From Pseudomonadales bacterium (GTDB lineage: Bacteria > Pseudomonadota > Gammaproteobacteria > Pseudomonadales > Pseudohongiellaceae): 64,000 nt of DNA. The notes beneath the pieces are model-generated. The model searched no databases, was not told the origin of the DNA, and saw nothing but the letters and a program-made list of their open reading frames with translations. The translations under genes and the position numbers were made by a program. How positions within the stretch are numbered: position 1 is the first letter of the stretch; each line of letters begins with the position of its first letter. Positions 36,150 to 46,209 of this stretch are shown one piece after another. Location of the stretch: the NCBI GenBank assembly GCA_023257655.1, contig JALRBQ010000027.1, positions 1 to 64,000 of the forward strand, in the 5' to 3' direction.

Positions 36150-38072
36150 ATGAGTAACGATTACAACGCCGATGCGATCGAGGTCCTCACCGGCCTTGAT
36201 CCAGTCAGAAAAAGGCCGGGTATGTATACCGATACCACCCGGCCAAACCACCTCGTTCAGGAAGTAATCGATAACAGTGTCGATGAAGCGCTCGCCGGTC
36301 ACGCCACCACCATCACCCTCACTCTGAACAAGGATGGATCGGTGCAGGTAGAAGATGATGGGCGGGGCATGCCCGTTGACAAGCACAAGGGCGAGAAGGT
36401 GAGCGGAGTCGAACTGATCCTCACCCGACTTCACGCCGGCGGCAAGTTCTCCAACAAGAATTACCAGTATTCAGGCGGCCTTCACGGCGTCGGTGTATCA
36501 GTTGTCAACGCCCTTTCCAAATACCTCGAAGTTCTCGTGAAGCGAGATGGAAAGCTGTATTCGATGAAGTTCAAGGGAGGAGAGAAAGCCTCCGAGCTGA
36601 AACCCATCGACACCGTTGGCAAGCGCAATACCGGTACGACGGTTATTTTTCTGCCAGACGAGAAATATTTTGACTCGCCTAAAATCTCCATCTCGCGGCT
36701 GAAGCATGTACTGCGCGCAAAGGCAGTTCTGTGCTCGGGGTTGCGGGTCATCTTCATCGATAACACCGTGCCCGCCGACAAGTCGCAGAGCGAGGAATGG
36801 CTCTATCAGGATGGTCTCATTGACTACCTGACCCAGTCGACGTCCCAGTATGAGACGATACCGGTTGAACCGTTTACAGGCTCTGTACAGGGCAACGACG
36901 AAGCCGTGGACTGGGCAGTGCAATGGTTACCTGAGGGTGGAGAGATTACCGGTGAAAGCTATGTCAACCTGATTCCGACACCGCTCGGCGGCACCCATGT
37001 TTCCGGGCTGCGGACCGGCTTGCTGGAATCACTGCGCGAGTTCTGTGAGTTCCGGAATTTGTTACCCCGGGGGCTGAAACTGTCACCCGAAGACGTCTGG
37101 GACAAGTGCTGTTTCGTGTTGTCTTCCAAGATTGTTGATCCACAGTTCTCAGGCCAGACCAAGGAGCGCTTGTCGTCCCGCGAATGCGCCGTGTTCGTCG
37201 CCGGAGTGGTCAAGGATGCTTTCAGTCTGTGGTTGAATCAGCACACAGACGAAGCCGAAGCCATCGCCGATCTGTGTATCAGCAATGCACAACGCCGACT
37301 GAAGGCAAGCAAGACGGTGGCGAGGAAGAAGATTACCTCGGGTCCGGCACTGCCTGGCAAACTCGCAGATTGTTCAACCGAGGATGTAATGGCAGGCGAG
37401 CTGTTCCTCGTTGAGGGCGATTCCGCCGGTGGTTCCGCCAAGCAGGCTCGGGATCGCGAGTTTCAGGCCATCATGCCGCTACGAGGCAAGATCCTGAACA
37501 CCTGGGATGTGGATTCCAGTGAGATCCTGGCTTCCCAGACCGTTCACGATATTGCTGTCGCACTGGGCGTCGATCCCGGATCGCCAAGCATCGAAGGATT
37601 ACGTTATGGCAAGATCTGCATACTGGCCGACGCAGATTCAGATGGTCTCCACATCGCGACGCTGTTGTGCGCGCTGTTTGTGAAACACTTCCGTCCCGTG
37701 GTCGAAGCCGGACATGTCTATGTAGCGATGCCACCTCTGTTTCGCATCGACGTCGGCAAGGATGTCTACTACGCGCTCGACGAGAGTGAGAAGAACGGCA
37801 TTCTGGATCGGCTGGCTGCTGAGAAGAAGAATGGCAAGATCAATGTGCAGCGATTCAAGGGATTGGGTGAGATGAATCCACTGCAGCTGCGCGAAACAAC
37901 GATGGCGCGCGATACGCGACGTTTGGTGCAACTGACGCTGGAAGACAATCCGGCCGCGAAGAAAAAATCCAGCACGTTTGAGATCATGGACATGTTGCTG
38001 GCGAAGAACCGGGCACCCGATCGCAAGACCTGGCTAGAGGACAGCGGCAACCTCGCCGACTTCGCCGACTAA
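36150..38072 (+). CDS. parE: DNA topoisomerase IV subunit B
   Basis: ATPase subunit of the chromosome-decatenating topoisomerase. At 640 residues it has the length of short (E. coli-like) ParE. The GHKL ATPase has EVIDNSVDEALAG, EDDGRGMPV and the YSGGLHGVGVSVVNALS loop. The transducer follows, then the TOPRIM domain with EGDSAGG and DADSDG, and QRFKGLGEMNP near the C-terminus. Short length and the pairing with parC argue against gyrB. Translation starts at ATG 36150 (MSNDYNADAIEVLTGLDPV). Confidence 0.96.
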   Translation: MSNDYNADAIEVLTGLDPVRKRPGMYTDTTRPNHLVQEVIDNSVDEALAGHATTITLTLNKDGSVQVEDDGRGMPVDKHKGEKVSGVELILTRLHAGGKFSNKNYQYSGGLHGVGVSVVNALSKYLEVLVKRDGKLYSMKFKGGEKASELKPIDTVGKRNTGTTVIFLPDEKYFDSPKISISRLKHVLRAKAVLCSGLRVIFIDNTVPADKSQSEEWLYQDGLIDYLTQSTSQYETIPVEPFTGSVQGNDEAVDWAVQWLPEGGEITGESYVNLIPTPLGGTHVSGLRTGLLESLREFCEFRNLLPRGLKLSPEDVWDKCCFVLSSKIVDPQFSGQTKERLSSRECAVFVAGVVKDAFSLWLNQHTDEAEAIADLCISNAQRRLKASKTVARKKITSGPALPGKLADCSTEDVMAGELFLVEGDSAGGSAKQARDREFQAIMPLRGKILNTWDVDSSEILASQTVHDIAVALGVDPGSPSIEGLRYGKICILADADSDGLHIATLLCALFVKHFRPVVEAGHVYVAMPPLFRIDVGKDVYYALDESEKNGILDRLAAEKKNGKINVQRFKGLGEMNPLQLRETTMARDTRRLVQLTLEDNPAAKKKSSTFEIMDMLLAKNRAPDRKTWLEDSGNLADFAD

Positions 38073-38158
38073 AGAAAACAAGGCAGGAAGGTGGCTGTGT
38101 CTGCACAGTGAAAAGACAGACGAATGCCCAAACAGCGAATCACTAAACAGAGAAAAAA

Positions 38159-40450
38159 ATGAATCAGGACATCACACTCAACGAAGACGGCATCGAACAG
38201 ATCGAGCTGCGTCACTACACGCAAAACGCCTATCTGAATTACTCGATGTATGTGATCAATGACCGAGCCTTGCCAAATCTGTGTGATGGCCTGAAGCCCG
38301 TACAGCGCCGCATCGTTTACGCCATGTCGGAACTGGGCCTGAAGGCCAGCGCGAAATTCAAGAAATCAGCGCGTACGATTGGCGACGTCATTGGCAAGTT
38401 CCATCCGCACGGTGACTCGGCTTGTTACGAGGCAATGGTGCTGATGGCGCAGTCGTTCACCTATCGTTATCCCCTTGTCGACGGTCAGGGGAACTGGGGT
38501 TCCCAGGATGACCCCAAATCCTTCGCCGCGATGCGTTACACCGAATCCCGTCTCCAGAACTACGCCGATATCCTGCTCGCTGAGCTGGGGCAGGGCACGG
38601 TCGAGTGGAAGCCAAATTTCGATGGCACGCTCGAGGAGCCGGAAATTCTACCGGCACGGCTACCCAATGTGCTGCTAAATGGTGGCAGCGGCATCGCCGT
38701 CGGTATGGCAACAGACATCCCTCCGCACAATCTGCGCGAGGTCGCGAGTGCGTGTGTTCATTTGTTGGAAAACCCGAAGGCGAGCGTGGCCGAAATTTGC
38801 AAACACATCAAAGGCCCGGATTTCCCTACAGAAGCCGAGCTGATAACACCTGCCGCGGAGATTCGGGAACTGTATCAAACCGGACGAGGTTCCCTGAAGG
38901 CCCGTGCAACCTATGTCATAGAAAATGGTGAGATCGTCATTAACGCCTTGCCCTATCAAGTCTCGGGCGCCAAGGTGCTGGAGCAGATCGCGGCGCAGAT
39001 GCAGAAGAAGAAACTGCCCATGGTTGTCGATTTGCGCGACGAATCTGACCATGAAAATCCGACGCGCATCGTTATCGTTCCGCGGTCCAATCGTATCGAT
39101 CAGGACAGTGTGATGTCGCACCTGTTTTCGACAACGGACCTGGAGAAGAATTACCGCGTCAACTTCAACATGATAGGCATCAACAAGCGCCCGCAAGTAA
39201 AGGATATTGCGACGCTACTGACTGAGTGGTTGCAGTTCCGCACTGTCACGGTCCGCCGTCGATTGCAGAACCGGCTCGACAAGATTCTGGATCGGCTGCA
39301 CATCCTGGAAGGCCTGTTGATCGCCTTTCTGAACATCGACGAAGTCATCAAGATTATCCGCAAGGAAGACAAGCCAAAACCCGCCCTGATGAAGGCATTC
39401 TCACTCAGTGAACGCCAGGCGGAGGCGATTCTCGAACTGAAATTGCGCCAGTTGGCCAAGCTCGAAGAAATCAAGATCAAGACTGAACAGAAAGAATTGA
39501 GTGAGGAACGCAAGACTCTGGAAGCCTTGCTCAAGTCCGCGACGAAGCTAAAGCAATTTATCAAGGCCGAAATTATCGCAGACGCCGAAAAATTCGGTGA
39601 TGCACGTCGCACGCCATTGGTGGAGCGTGAAGAAGCCAAGGCATTCAGTGAAGTTGAGCTGATCTCCACCGAGCCTGTCACGATTGTCCTGTCCGAACGC
39701 GGTTGGGTGCGCGCAGCGAAAGGTCACGATGTAGATCCTGCTGCGCTCCAGTACAAGTCCGGTGACAGCTTCAAGCTGGCCGCTTATGGCAAGAGCAGTC
39801 AACTTGCGATCTTCATGGATTCAACGGGCAAGGCGTATTCCCTGCCTGCCCATAGTCTGCCCTCGGCACGGGGACAGGGTGAGCCACTCTCGGGCAGGGT
39901 CACTGCCCCTTCCGGTGCGAGTTTCAAAGGCGTCATCATAGGTGAAGATGAACGCGATGTACTGCTCGCTAGTGACGCTGGTTATGGTTTCGTGGCAAAA
40001 ATCGGCGACCTCACCAGCAAGAACAAGACCGGCAAGAATATACTGCGCCTGCCGAAGGGTGCCGAAGTGCTGCCTGCCCTCGTGGTCAATGATTATGAGA
40101 AGGACTTGATCATTGCGGTTACCAACGAGGGTCGCATGCTGATGTTTGCGATCAACCAATTACCGCGTCTTGCCAAGGGCAAGGGCAACAAGATCATCGG
40201 AATTCCCAGTGGTCGTGTCGCCGATCGCATTGAATTCGTTGTCGCGATCACGACGCTTGGAGAGGAAGACAGCCTCACCGTGTATGCCGGTCGCCGCCAC
40301 CACAATCTGAAACCTGCCGATCTGCAGCACTATTTCGGTGAGCGCGGTCGACGTGGCAACAAGCTACCGCGCGGATTCCAGAATGTGGATCGTATTGAAG
40401 TGAATGCGAAAGACAAGCCGGCGGTGAACAAGGAAAGTGCCGACGACTAG
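38159..40450 (+). CDS. parC: DNA topoisomerase IV subunit A
   Basis: DNA-cleaving subunit, 763 residues. The winged-helix domain has the active-site Tyr127 ([10 protein letters not shown]). The quinolone-determining segment [12 protein letters not shown] keeps Ser87 and Glu91 (E. coli Ser80 and Glu84), the drug-sensitive wild-type residues. The C-terminal beta-pinwheel (about 500-745) is shorter than in GyrA and lacks a GyrA box, supporting ParC. It lies 86 bases after parE. The stop codon shares the palindrome CTAG with the stop of the convergent next gene, so the two coding regions overlap by four bases. Confidence 0.96.
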   Translation: MNQDITLNEDGIEQIELRHYTQNAYLNYSMYVINDRALPNLCDGLKPVQRRIVYAMSELGLKASAKFKKSARTIGDVIGKFHPHGDSACYEAMVLMAQSFTYRYPLVDGQGNWGSQDDPKSFAAMRYTESRLQNYADILLAELGQGTVEWKPNFDGTLEEPEILPARLPNVLLNGGSGIAVGMATDIPPHNLREVASACVHLLENPKASVAEICKHIKGPDFPTEAELITPAAEIRELYQTGRGSLKARATYVIENGEIVINALPYQVSGAKVLEQIAAQMQKKKLPMVVDLRDESDHENPTRIVIVPRSNRIDQDSVMSHLFSTTDLEKNYRVNFNMIGINKRPQVKDIATLLTEWLQFRTVTVRRRLQNRLDKILDRLHILEGLLIAFLNIDEVIKIIRKEDKPKPALMKAFSLSERQAEAILELKLRQLAKLEEIKIKTEQKELSEERKTLEALLKSATKLKQFIKAEIIADAEKFGDARRTPLVEREEAKAFSEVELISTEPVTIVLSERGWVRAAKGHDVDPAALQYKSGDSFKLAAYGKSSQLAIFMDSTGKAYSLPAHSLPSARGQGEPLSGRVTAPSGASFKGVIIGEDERDVLLASDAGYGFVAKIGDLTSKNKTGKNILRLPKGAEVLPALVVNDYEKDLIIAVTNEGRMLMFAINQLPRLAKGKGNKIIGIPSGRVADRIEFVVAITTLGEEDSLTVYAGRRHHNLKPADLQHYFGERGRRGNKLPRGFQNVDRIEVNAKDKPAVNKESADD

Positions 40451-41859
40451 TTTGCGTAGAGTGCAACCAGTTGTAATGCCTGGCGTTCGAGCAGCAGGCC
40501 GTAATCCGACATCGCCGTATGCGCCAGATACAATGTGATGGCATCGACAGCGTCGTCGATTTCGCCAAATAACTCGCCATCGACTCGGGTGCCCGCGCCA
40601 GCATGATCAAAAGCCGGACCGCTGATCAACACGCAATTATCCGGGCACTCGTCGCAAATTCGACGAGTCATGTCAATCGAAGCCCCAGTCAGGTTATTGG
40701 TTTCCTGGGTAATGGGTGAATAAAGTCCGCTCACCTGATGGCCGCTGTGCACTGCGATTCGCAGTTTCAGTGGCACTTGTTCGCCTTCAATATCTGCCAT
40801 ATCACCCAGCAACTGCAACATGAGCTGGCCGGCGCAGATGCCATAGAATGCCTGTTCTTCCTCGAGTTGAGGATCCGAAAAATGGATGATCAATTCGCCG
40901 TCGGCACAGTAGCTCACCGATCCGTTGTAAAGCTGGCTGACCTTGCCGGCCAGAAAATAATACTTATTCAGCAAGGCAATCAATACTGACTCGTGCAGGG
41001 TAGAGGCAAGGTATTGGAAATTCGAGATGCGCACGCATAGCAGAGTCAGGTCCTGGGTACCTGGCATTGCCTTGAAATGCGGAGATTCACCGTCGGGTAT
41101 CCGCCGCCCAAAATTGTCGAGAAAAGTATTCTGTGCGAGAAATTCCGCAGTCGCGTTGAACTGACGAATGGCAGTACTGATCTCGTTGCTGTTTTCCGGC
41201 TCCGGGCAGGTATCGATTTCGCCCTTGCGAATATTACTGATTGCGAATGCCAGCAGCCGTGCGGGGAAGCTGATCAGATACTGCAAGTAGGTTGAAATCA
41301 GCGATGCAGCTACCGTCATCAGTAATACAGTCGCGGCTAGAATGAAAAGCAAATTGTTGATCAGCGCGGTTTCGATGTAACTAAGATCCAGCGTTATGCG
41401 CACATAACCGGCGATGGAGTCGGCCAGAGTGATCGGCGCCTGATAGACCGACTGCACGCGGGTAATTGGAATATTGAAGGGAAGAATTGATTTGGGAGGT
41501 GTCGTACTGGTTGTGGCGGCAGCGATTACATCATTGGAAATATTGAGTACGGTGACTTCGGCGATGGCTGCGTCCTGCGCCAGCTTAGCCAGTACGACAT
41601 TCATACTGATGAGGTCATTGGCTAATACCAGTTCGGTGAGTTGCAGGGCAGTCTGGTATGCCAGGGTAGTGCCGAGCCGATCAGCCTGTTGGCGTAACAA
41701 ATTCTGTGTGTTGTAGTTGCTGATGAGCCAAAACACACACATCGATAGCAGTACCAGCAGACACACAGACACCGAGAATACTCTGGAAATCGAAGTGGGC
41801 TTTTTCACCGAGGAGCCGGGCACGGATGCGGGGTCTGCGTGTTCCTTTTCTGCTTGCAA
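40447..41859 (-). CDS. AhpA/SMP_2-type membrane protein with a decayed class III cyclase-like domain
   Basis: Inner-membrane protein of 470 residues, start TTG at 41859. TM1 lies at about 27-47, then a periplasmic segment with the YtjB/AhpA (SMP_2) pattern ([30 protein letters not shown]), TM2 at about 165-188, and HAMP-like helices. The cytoplasmic part (270-440) has the outline of a class III nucleotidyl cyclase: beta1 [34 protein letters not shown] and [12 protein letters not shown]. The first metal Asp is replaced by Arg277 and the ribose-binding Asn by Asp396, so catalysis is unlikely; Asp320 remains. Pseudomonas has similar proteins next to parC. The role is probably scaffolding or sensing. 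Confidence 0.7.
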   Translation of the reverse strand: MQAEKEHADPASVPGSSVKKPTSISRVFSVSVCLLVLLSMCVFWLISNYNTQNLLRQQADRLGTTLAYQTALQLTELVLANDLISMNVVLAKLAQDAAIAEVTVLNISNDVIAAATTSTTPPKSILPFNIPITRVQSVYQAPITLADSIAGYVRITLDLSYIETALINNLLFILAATVLLMTVAASLISTYLQYLISFPARLLAFAISNIRKGEIDTCPEPENSNEISTAIRQFNATAEFLAQNTFLDNFGRRIPDGESPHFKAMPGTQDLTLLCVRISNFQYLASTLHESVLIALLNKYYFLAGKVSQLYNGSVSYCADGELIIHFSDPQLEEEQAFYGICAGQLMLQLLGDMADIEGEQVPLKLRIAVHSGHQVSGLYSPITQETNNLTGASIDMTRRICDECPDNCVLISGPAFDHAGAGTRVDGELFGEIDDAVDAITLYLAHTAMSDYGLLLERQALQLVALYAN

Positions 41860-41970
41860 GGTCGGGTCTCTTCAGGGCGACTTGGTGCTTCGGTGCCGAT
41901 CGGCGCAACGACGCGCTACGGAGACGCAAGGATAGCAGGAGCGCTGCGCATCCCCAATCAGTTTATCGGT

Positions 41971-43290
41971 TCAGCGCGGGTCGGGTGGAGCCGGGCTCAG
42001 GGTCATTCGCCGCGGGAAGTTGTAAGCCAATTGCTGGGATGGTGCGGCGAGACAATTGCCCTGGACATAATTGATACCGGCAGACCACAAGCGGGGTAGT
42101 AACGCCATCGCATCCACCTGACCAGCGATACTGCGCAGACCAAGCGCCTGCAATCGTGCCGTCAATGCCAGCAGGTGTTCCAGGTCTTCATTGTCGCGCT
42201 CAACGGCAATAGTCAACGAGGAATCTAGTTTCACGTAGTGCGCCTGCAGCAATGACAGATAGCGGCAGGGGTCCGGCGTACACCCGAAATAACTGATGCT
42301 TAACTGGCAACCTTGCGCCGTGAGGATTTCGCTGTAACGCTGCACGTGATGCTGGGCTGAGAGCAGGTCCAGTTCGCTGATCTGGAATACCAGCGAGGCC
42401 GCCCGTGCGCCAAGTTCGGCCACCCTTGAGGCGAGCCACTCGAGAAACGGCCGGCTGACGAGGGAGTTTTGGGTCAGATTGATGAGCAAGTGGAGTGGGC
42501 TGGATCGAACCTTTCTTAATTCATGCAAGGCGCTGGACACGATCCAGCGGTCGAGACGCTCCCCGAGCGCATTCTGCACAATCTGTTCAATCAGGGCAGC
42601 AGTACCAATTCTGGGGTCATGACAGGCGGTGCGAATTTCGAAGAAGGGCGTACTGTCACCTGCCAGTGAAACAACCGGTTGGAAAGTAGGCTGGAGTTGC
42701 CGTTGTTGTAACAAGGCCAGTAGCTGTGATGGTGTCGGTGTTTTCCCAGCCACGCCATTCTCCTCTTCGACAGCTGGTTCGGACTCACCGCGGCGAGCGA
42801 GAGTACGGCTGAGGCTGTGGCGGGCGCGGGCAAAGCACGCCTCGGCACAGGAGATGTCACCGTCGAAGTCGGCCAGTCCTACGGCACAGCGTAGTTCGAG
42901 TTGGGGCGGTATGGCCGGTGACGAGGCAGAGCGCAGTGCCTGCTTGATGCGTTCGATGAGGTGTTGCGCTCGCGCCCGGGTTAGCTCAGGCAATAACACG
43001 GCGAATTCGTAGCGCTGACACCGACACAGCAAAGCGGAGTCTGGCAGGAGCGTGTGCAAGGAAGCGGCGATTGTATTGAATAGCAAATCGGCTTCAGCCT
43101 TGCCCACCCAACCCCGAATCTCGTAGAAGTTCTCGAGCTGGAGCAGAGCGAGGATGGCGGGCTGTGCCGAACTTCCCTGCCGTCGGCGGGCGGTCAATGA
43201 CCACAACATGAAGTCCTGCTGATACAGACCGGTGAGCGGGTCACGTGGGAAAGCCGGCGGATTCTGAGCAAACGCAGTGGCCTGAACCAT
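41971..43290 (-). CDS. Degenerate GGDEF-EAL protein, FimX-like
   Basis: Cytoplasmic protein of 439 residues from ATG 43290, behind AGGAGT. The frame continues upstream through the 12-bp array to a TTG at 43413, but that start has no support. The GGDEF domain (about 18-165) keeps DPLTGLY but has CQRYEF (91-96) where GGDEF should be. The EAL domain (about 190-430) has FEIRT (Glu218) for EAL, FQISE, SYFG instead of DDFG, and VKLD. The catalytic sets of both cyclase and phosphodiesterase are lost, as in P. aeruginosa FimX, which binds c-di-GMP through a similar decayed EAL and controls type IV pili. Unlike FimX it has no REC or PAS domain. Downstream of epmB, upstream of the AhpA-like gene. Confidence 0.78.
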   Translation of the reverse strand: MVQATAFAQNPPAFPRDPLTGLYQQDFMLWSLTARRRQGSSAQPAILALLQLENFYEIRGWVGKAEADLLFNTIAASLHTLLPDSALLCRCQRYEFAVLLPELTRARAQHLIERIKQALRSASSPAIPPQLELRCAVGLADFDGDISCAEACFARARHSLSRTLARRGESEPAVEEENGVAGKTPTPSQLLALLQQRQLQPTFQPVVSLAGDSTPFFEIRTACHDPRIGTAALIEQIVQNALGERLDRWIVSSALHELRKVRSSPLHLLINLTQNSLVSRPFLEWLASRVAELGARAASLVFQISELDLLSAQHHVQRYSEILTAQGCQLSISYFGCTPDPCRYLSLLQAHYVKLDSSLTIAVERDNEDLEHLLALTARLQALGLRSIAGQVDAMALLPRLWSAGINYVQGNCLAAPSQQLAYNFPRRMTLSPAPPDPR

Positions 43291-43314
43291 GGCAGGTAGA
43301 CTCCTGGATTTCGC

Positions 43315-43435
43315 GACGACTATCACGACAATAGTCCCGACGATAGTCCCGACGAAAGTACCGGCGATTGTCCCTGGCGAGAGTGCCGACCATCGTCCCG
43401 GCGAGCAGGCCAAATATTGGCCCGGCGGGTATCCC
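43315..43435. repeat. 12-bp degenerate tandem repeat, ten units
   Basis: Ten units following G(A/G)CGATnGTCCC fill 43315-43435 (starts 43315, 43327, 43339, 43351, 43363, 43375, 43388, 43400, 43412, 43424; one unit has 13 bases). The first four are nearly identical and the rest drift. The array lies between the epmB stop (43455) and the ribosome-binding site of the FimX-like gene. Read on the minus strand, part of it would encode Gly-Thr-Ile-Val/Ala repeats if translation started upstream. Confidence 0.85.
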
Positions 43436-43454
43436 GGAGACCGGGACGACTGGA

Positions 43455-44471
43455 TCAGGCCAGTCGAGTCTTGGCGCTGGCGCCAGGTTGTTCCTGCACG
43501 AGTGTGGGGACGAGATAGCCTGGAAGCTGGGCCTGCATCCCGCTTATCAATTCTCTACCGGTCGCTGCGCTCACCTGAAAATGTGCCGTGCCCGCAACCC
43601 GGTCGGGCAGATGCAGGTAATAGGGTAGAACATGGAGTTGGAACAGGCGCTTGCTGAGCGCTACCAGTGCGGGGAGATTGTCGTTAACATCCCGTAAAAG
43701 GACGGCTTGATTCAGCAAAATGATGCGATTGTCTGTTAACTGGCCCAATGCAGAAGCTACCTGCAGGTCCAGTTCCTGGGCGTGGTTGCAATGGACCACC
43801 AACACTGGTTTGGCCCGGCTACCACCCAGTAAAGCGGCCAGCCCGGGCGTGACTCTCTGGGGCAGCACGATGGGCAATCGCGTATGCAGGCGCAAGCTGC
43901 TGACATGTTCGATGTCATTGATCCGGTCAATCAGCCAGCGCAGGTGCCGATCCGAGGCCGCCAGTGGATCGCCGCCACTGAGAATTACCTCGGTGATACC
44001 TGGGTCGGCGGCAATGTAGTCTATGGCCTTCACCCACTCGCTGCGGTTCGGGGCATTGCCCGCATAATCGAAGTGGCGACGGAAGCAATAGCGGCAATGC
44101 ACGGCACAATGGGGTACCGCGGTCAGCAGCACACGCCCGGCGTATTTGTGCAGCAATCCCGGTACCGGATTGGCTGCCGCTTCCTGCAAGGGATCCGCCA
44201 CCAGCCCTTCGACCTGCACAGCCTCGAGCGAGCTGGGAAGCACCTGGAGCAGCAGTGGATCACGCCAGTTACCCGCTTCCATTCGCGCGGCAAAGGGACG
44301 CGGAACCTTCATCGGGAACTGCCGCAGCATGTCGGGATCACCCGGGTAATCCGTTGCATTCAGACCCAGAATTTGTAGTAATTCCTTTGGATCTGTAATG
44401 AGATCGGATAACATCTGTTGCCATTTTTCAGGCTGGTCTGAGTCAATTATCGAAACGACGGGACTGGTCAT
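43455..44471 (-). CDS. epmB: EF-P beta-lysylation protein EpmB (lysine 2,3-aminomutase)
   Basis: Radical-SAM, PLP-dependent aminomutase converting (S)-alpha-lysine to (R)-beta-lysine for attachment to EF-P. The 338 residues have the cluster motif CAVHCRYC (Cys122, 126, 129), SGGDPLAASDRHL, RLHTRLPIVLPQRVT, and the PLP lysine near the C-terminus (Lys334; E. coli EpmB uses Lys332). It is divergent from efp across a 91-base gap and shares its pathway with epmA, which follows efp. Clostridial-type lysine mutases are longer (over 400 residues). Confidence 0.95.
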   Translation of the reverse strand: MTSPVVSIIDSDQPEKWQQMLSDLITDPKELLQILGLNATDYPGDPDMLRQFPMKVPRPFAARMEAGNWRDPLLLQVLPSSLEAVQVEGLVADPLQEAAANPVPGLLHKYAGRVLLTAVPHCAVHCRYCFRRHFDYAGNAPNRSEWVKAIDYIAADPGITEVILSGGDPLAASDRHLRWLIDRINDIEHVSSLRLHTRLPIVLPQRVTPGLAALLGGSRAKPVLVVHCNHAQELDLQVASALGQLTDNRIILLNQAVLLRDVNDNLPALVALSKRLFQLHVLPYYLHLPDRVAGTAHFQVSAATGRELISGMQAQLPGYLVPTLVQEQPGASAKTRLA

Positions 44472-44562
44472 GAGCTGGCGGATCGCTGGGTTTTGGGCGA
44501 GGCCTGATCATAACAACAAATCTGATTGGCAAACATTGGCACGCACTGATTGAGAGGACGCC

Positions 44563-45135
44563 ATGGCAAGTTATTCCACGAATGAATTCAAATCCGGATT
44601 GAAAGTGCTGATCGACGGCGATCCCTGCTCGATCCTGGAAAACGAAATCGTCAAACCCGGCAAGGGCCAGGCCTTTAACCGGGTCAAGTTTCGCAACCTG
44701 AAAAACGGGCGTGTGCTGGAACGCACCTTGAAGTCAGGAGACTCGGTCGACGCTGCGGACGTGGTCGAAAGCGATATGGAATATTTGTACACCGATGGCG
44801 AGTTCTGGCATTTCATGAAGACAGACGGCAGCTATGAACAAATCGCTGCCGACGCCGCCGCCATCGAAGACGCCAAGGACTGGTTGAAGGAACAGGCGGT
44901 CTATATGGTGGTGCAGTGGAACGATGCCCCGATATCCGTGTCTCCACCGAACTTCGTCGAGTTGGAGGTCGTGCAGACTGATCCCGGTCTCAAGGGCGAT
45001 ACTGCCCAGGGTGGCACCAAGCCGGCCACTTTGAGCTCTGGCGCCGTCGTCAAGGTGCCTTTGTTCGTCAACATCGGTGACGTCTTGCGCGTGGATACCC
45101 GCAGCCGCGAATACCAGAATCGCGTCAGCAAGTAA
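44563..45135 (+). CDS. efp: Translation elongation factor P
   Basis: Rescues ribosomes stalled at polyproline. The protein is 190 residues in three beta-barrel domains. The modified lysine is Lys34 in VKPGKGQAF, in the loop that reaches the peptidyl-transferase centre; a Lys (not Arg) here means beta-lysylation by EpmA/EpmB, both encoded next door, rather than rhamnosylation by EarP as in Pseudomonas aeruginosa. The C-terminal signature [16 protein letters not shown] is intact. The start ATG 44563 follows GAGAGGACGCC. Confidence 0.98.
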   Translation: MASYSTNEFKSGLKVLIDGDPCSILENEIVKPGKGQAFNRVKFRNLKNGRVLERTLKSGDSVDAADVVESDMEYLYTDGEFWHFMKTDGSYEQIAADAAAIEDAKDWLKEQAVYMVVQWNDAPISVSPPNFVELEVVQTDPGLKGDTAQGGTKPATLSSGAVVKVPLFVNIGDVLRVDTRSREYQNRVSK

Positions 45136-45219
45136 TTCCTCGCGATAACCCAGGCCCTGACCCAACCACTCGACTCTCTGGTCAACCCAGCCACTCACCC
45201 CAACGAAAGCGGCCGTGTA

Positions 45220-46170
45220 ATGAAGAACTGGAAGCCCGGCACTGCGCAGGAAACGCTCAGGGCCCGGGCTGCCTTGCTGGCAGACTTGCGCCGCTTCTTC
45301 GCCGAGCGGGGAGTGTTGGAAGTTGATACGCCGCTGCTCGGGTCCAGCACTGCGACCGACGTCTATATCGAGAGCTTCGCGGTCTTTGACACCACGCCTG
45401 CGATTCCCGTCACGCAGTACCTGCAGACATCGCCGGAATTTGCGATGAAACGGCTTTTGGCTGCCGGTAGTGGCGCCATCTATCAACTGGGTAAGGTGTT
45501 TCGCCGGGGCGAATCGAGCCCGCGTCACAACCCTGAATTCACCCTGCTGGAATGGTATCAACCCGGCTATTCACTCACCGAGCTGATGGATGAGGTAGAG
45601 ATTTTACTGCAGGCCGTGCTGGCCTGTGGCCCGATTGCCCGCCTCAGTTATCGTGAGCTGTTTCAACAGCACCTGCACTTCGATCCTCATCGGATGAGCC
45701 CGGAAGCTTTACGAAATTATGCCCGCGCCCGCATCGACTTTGGCAGCGATGACTTCAGTGCGACCGACTACTTACAGATGTTGCTGGCGCAATGCATCGA
45801 GCCGGAATTGCCCGAATTCTGTTTCATCTATGACTATCCGGTTGCCCAGGCGGCTCTGGCCCGAATCGAGACCGATGCCGAGGGTCAGGCTGTGGCACGT
45901 CGATTCGAGTTGTTTGGCAGGGGCATGGAAATCGCCAATGGCTATTTTGAGCTGACCGCGAGTGAGGAGCAGCGCATCCGTTTCGAGTCGGATAACGCGC
46001 GTCGTGCGGCACTGGGTCTGACGCAGTATCCCATTGATGAACTGCTACTGGCCGCATTGGACAGCGGATTACCGGCTTGTTCCGGTGTCGCCCTTGGTGT
46101 TGATAGATTGCTGATGCTGTTGCTCGGCGTCGACGACATCCGCCAGGTAATCAGTTTCACAAACTCCTAG
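45220..46170 (+). CDS. epmA: EF-P lysine ligase EpmA (GenX/PoxA)
   Basis: Truncated class II lysyl-tRNA synthetase paralog that ligates beta-lysine to Lys34 of EF-P. It has 316 residues (E. coli 325) with only the catalytic domain and no anticodon-binding OB fold. Motif 2 is FRRGESSPRHNPEFTLLEWY and motif 3 is GVALGVDRLLMLLLG; SPEFAMKRLLAAG and MEIANGYFEL are also typical. It lies 85 bases after efp, in a gap rich in ACCCA and CCACTC near-repeats. The optional EpmC hydroxylase gene is not in the window. Confidence 0.95.
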   Translation: MKNWKPGTAQETLRARAALLADLRRFFAERGVLEVDTPLLGSSTATDVYIESFAVFDTTPAIPVTQYLQTSPEFAMKRLLAAGSGAIYQLGKVFRRGESSPRHNPEFTLLEWYQPGYSLTELMDEVEILLQAVLACGPIARLSYRELFQQHLHFDPHRMSPEALRNYARARIDFGSDDFSATDYLQMLLAQCIEPELPEFCFIYDYPVAQAALARIETDAEGQAVARRFELFGRGMEIANGYFELTASEEQRIRFESDNARRAALGLTQYPIDELLLAALDSGLPACSGVALGVDRLLMLLLGVDDIRQVISFTNS

Positions 46171-46209
46171 TCGTCTGTTTACCGCCGCCGTGAATCCATC
46201 TCAGGTCAG

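Noticed and set aside
43291-43413. Upstream TTG start of the FimX-like protein through the 12-bp array
   Set aside because: No ribosome-binding site for the TTG, while ATG 43290 has AGGAGT at a good distance. Kept only as a possibility in the findings.
44734-45561. 275-codon frame on the minus strand opposite efp and epmA
   Set aside because: Lies across two well-supported genes and their gap; no family signal.
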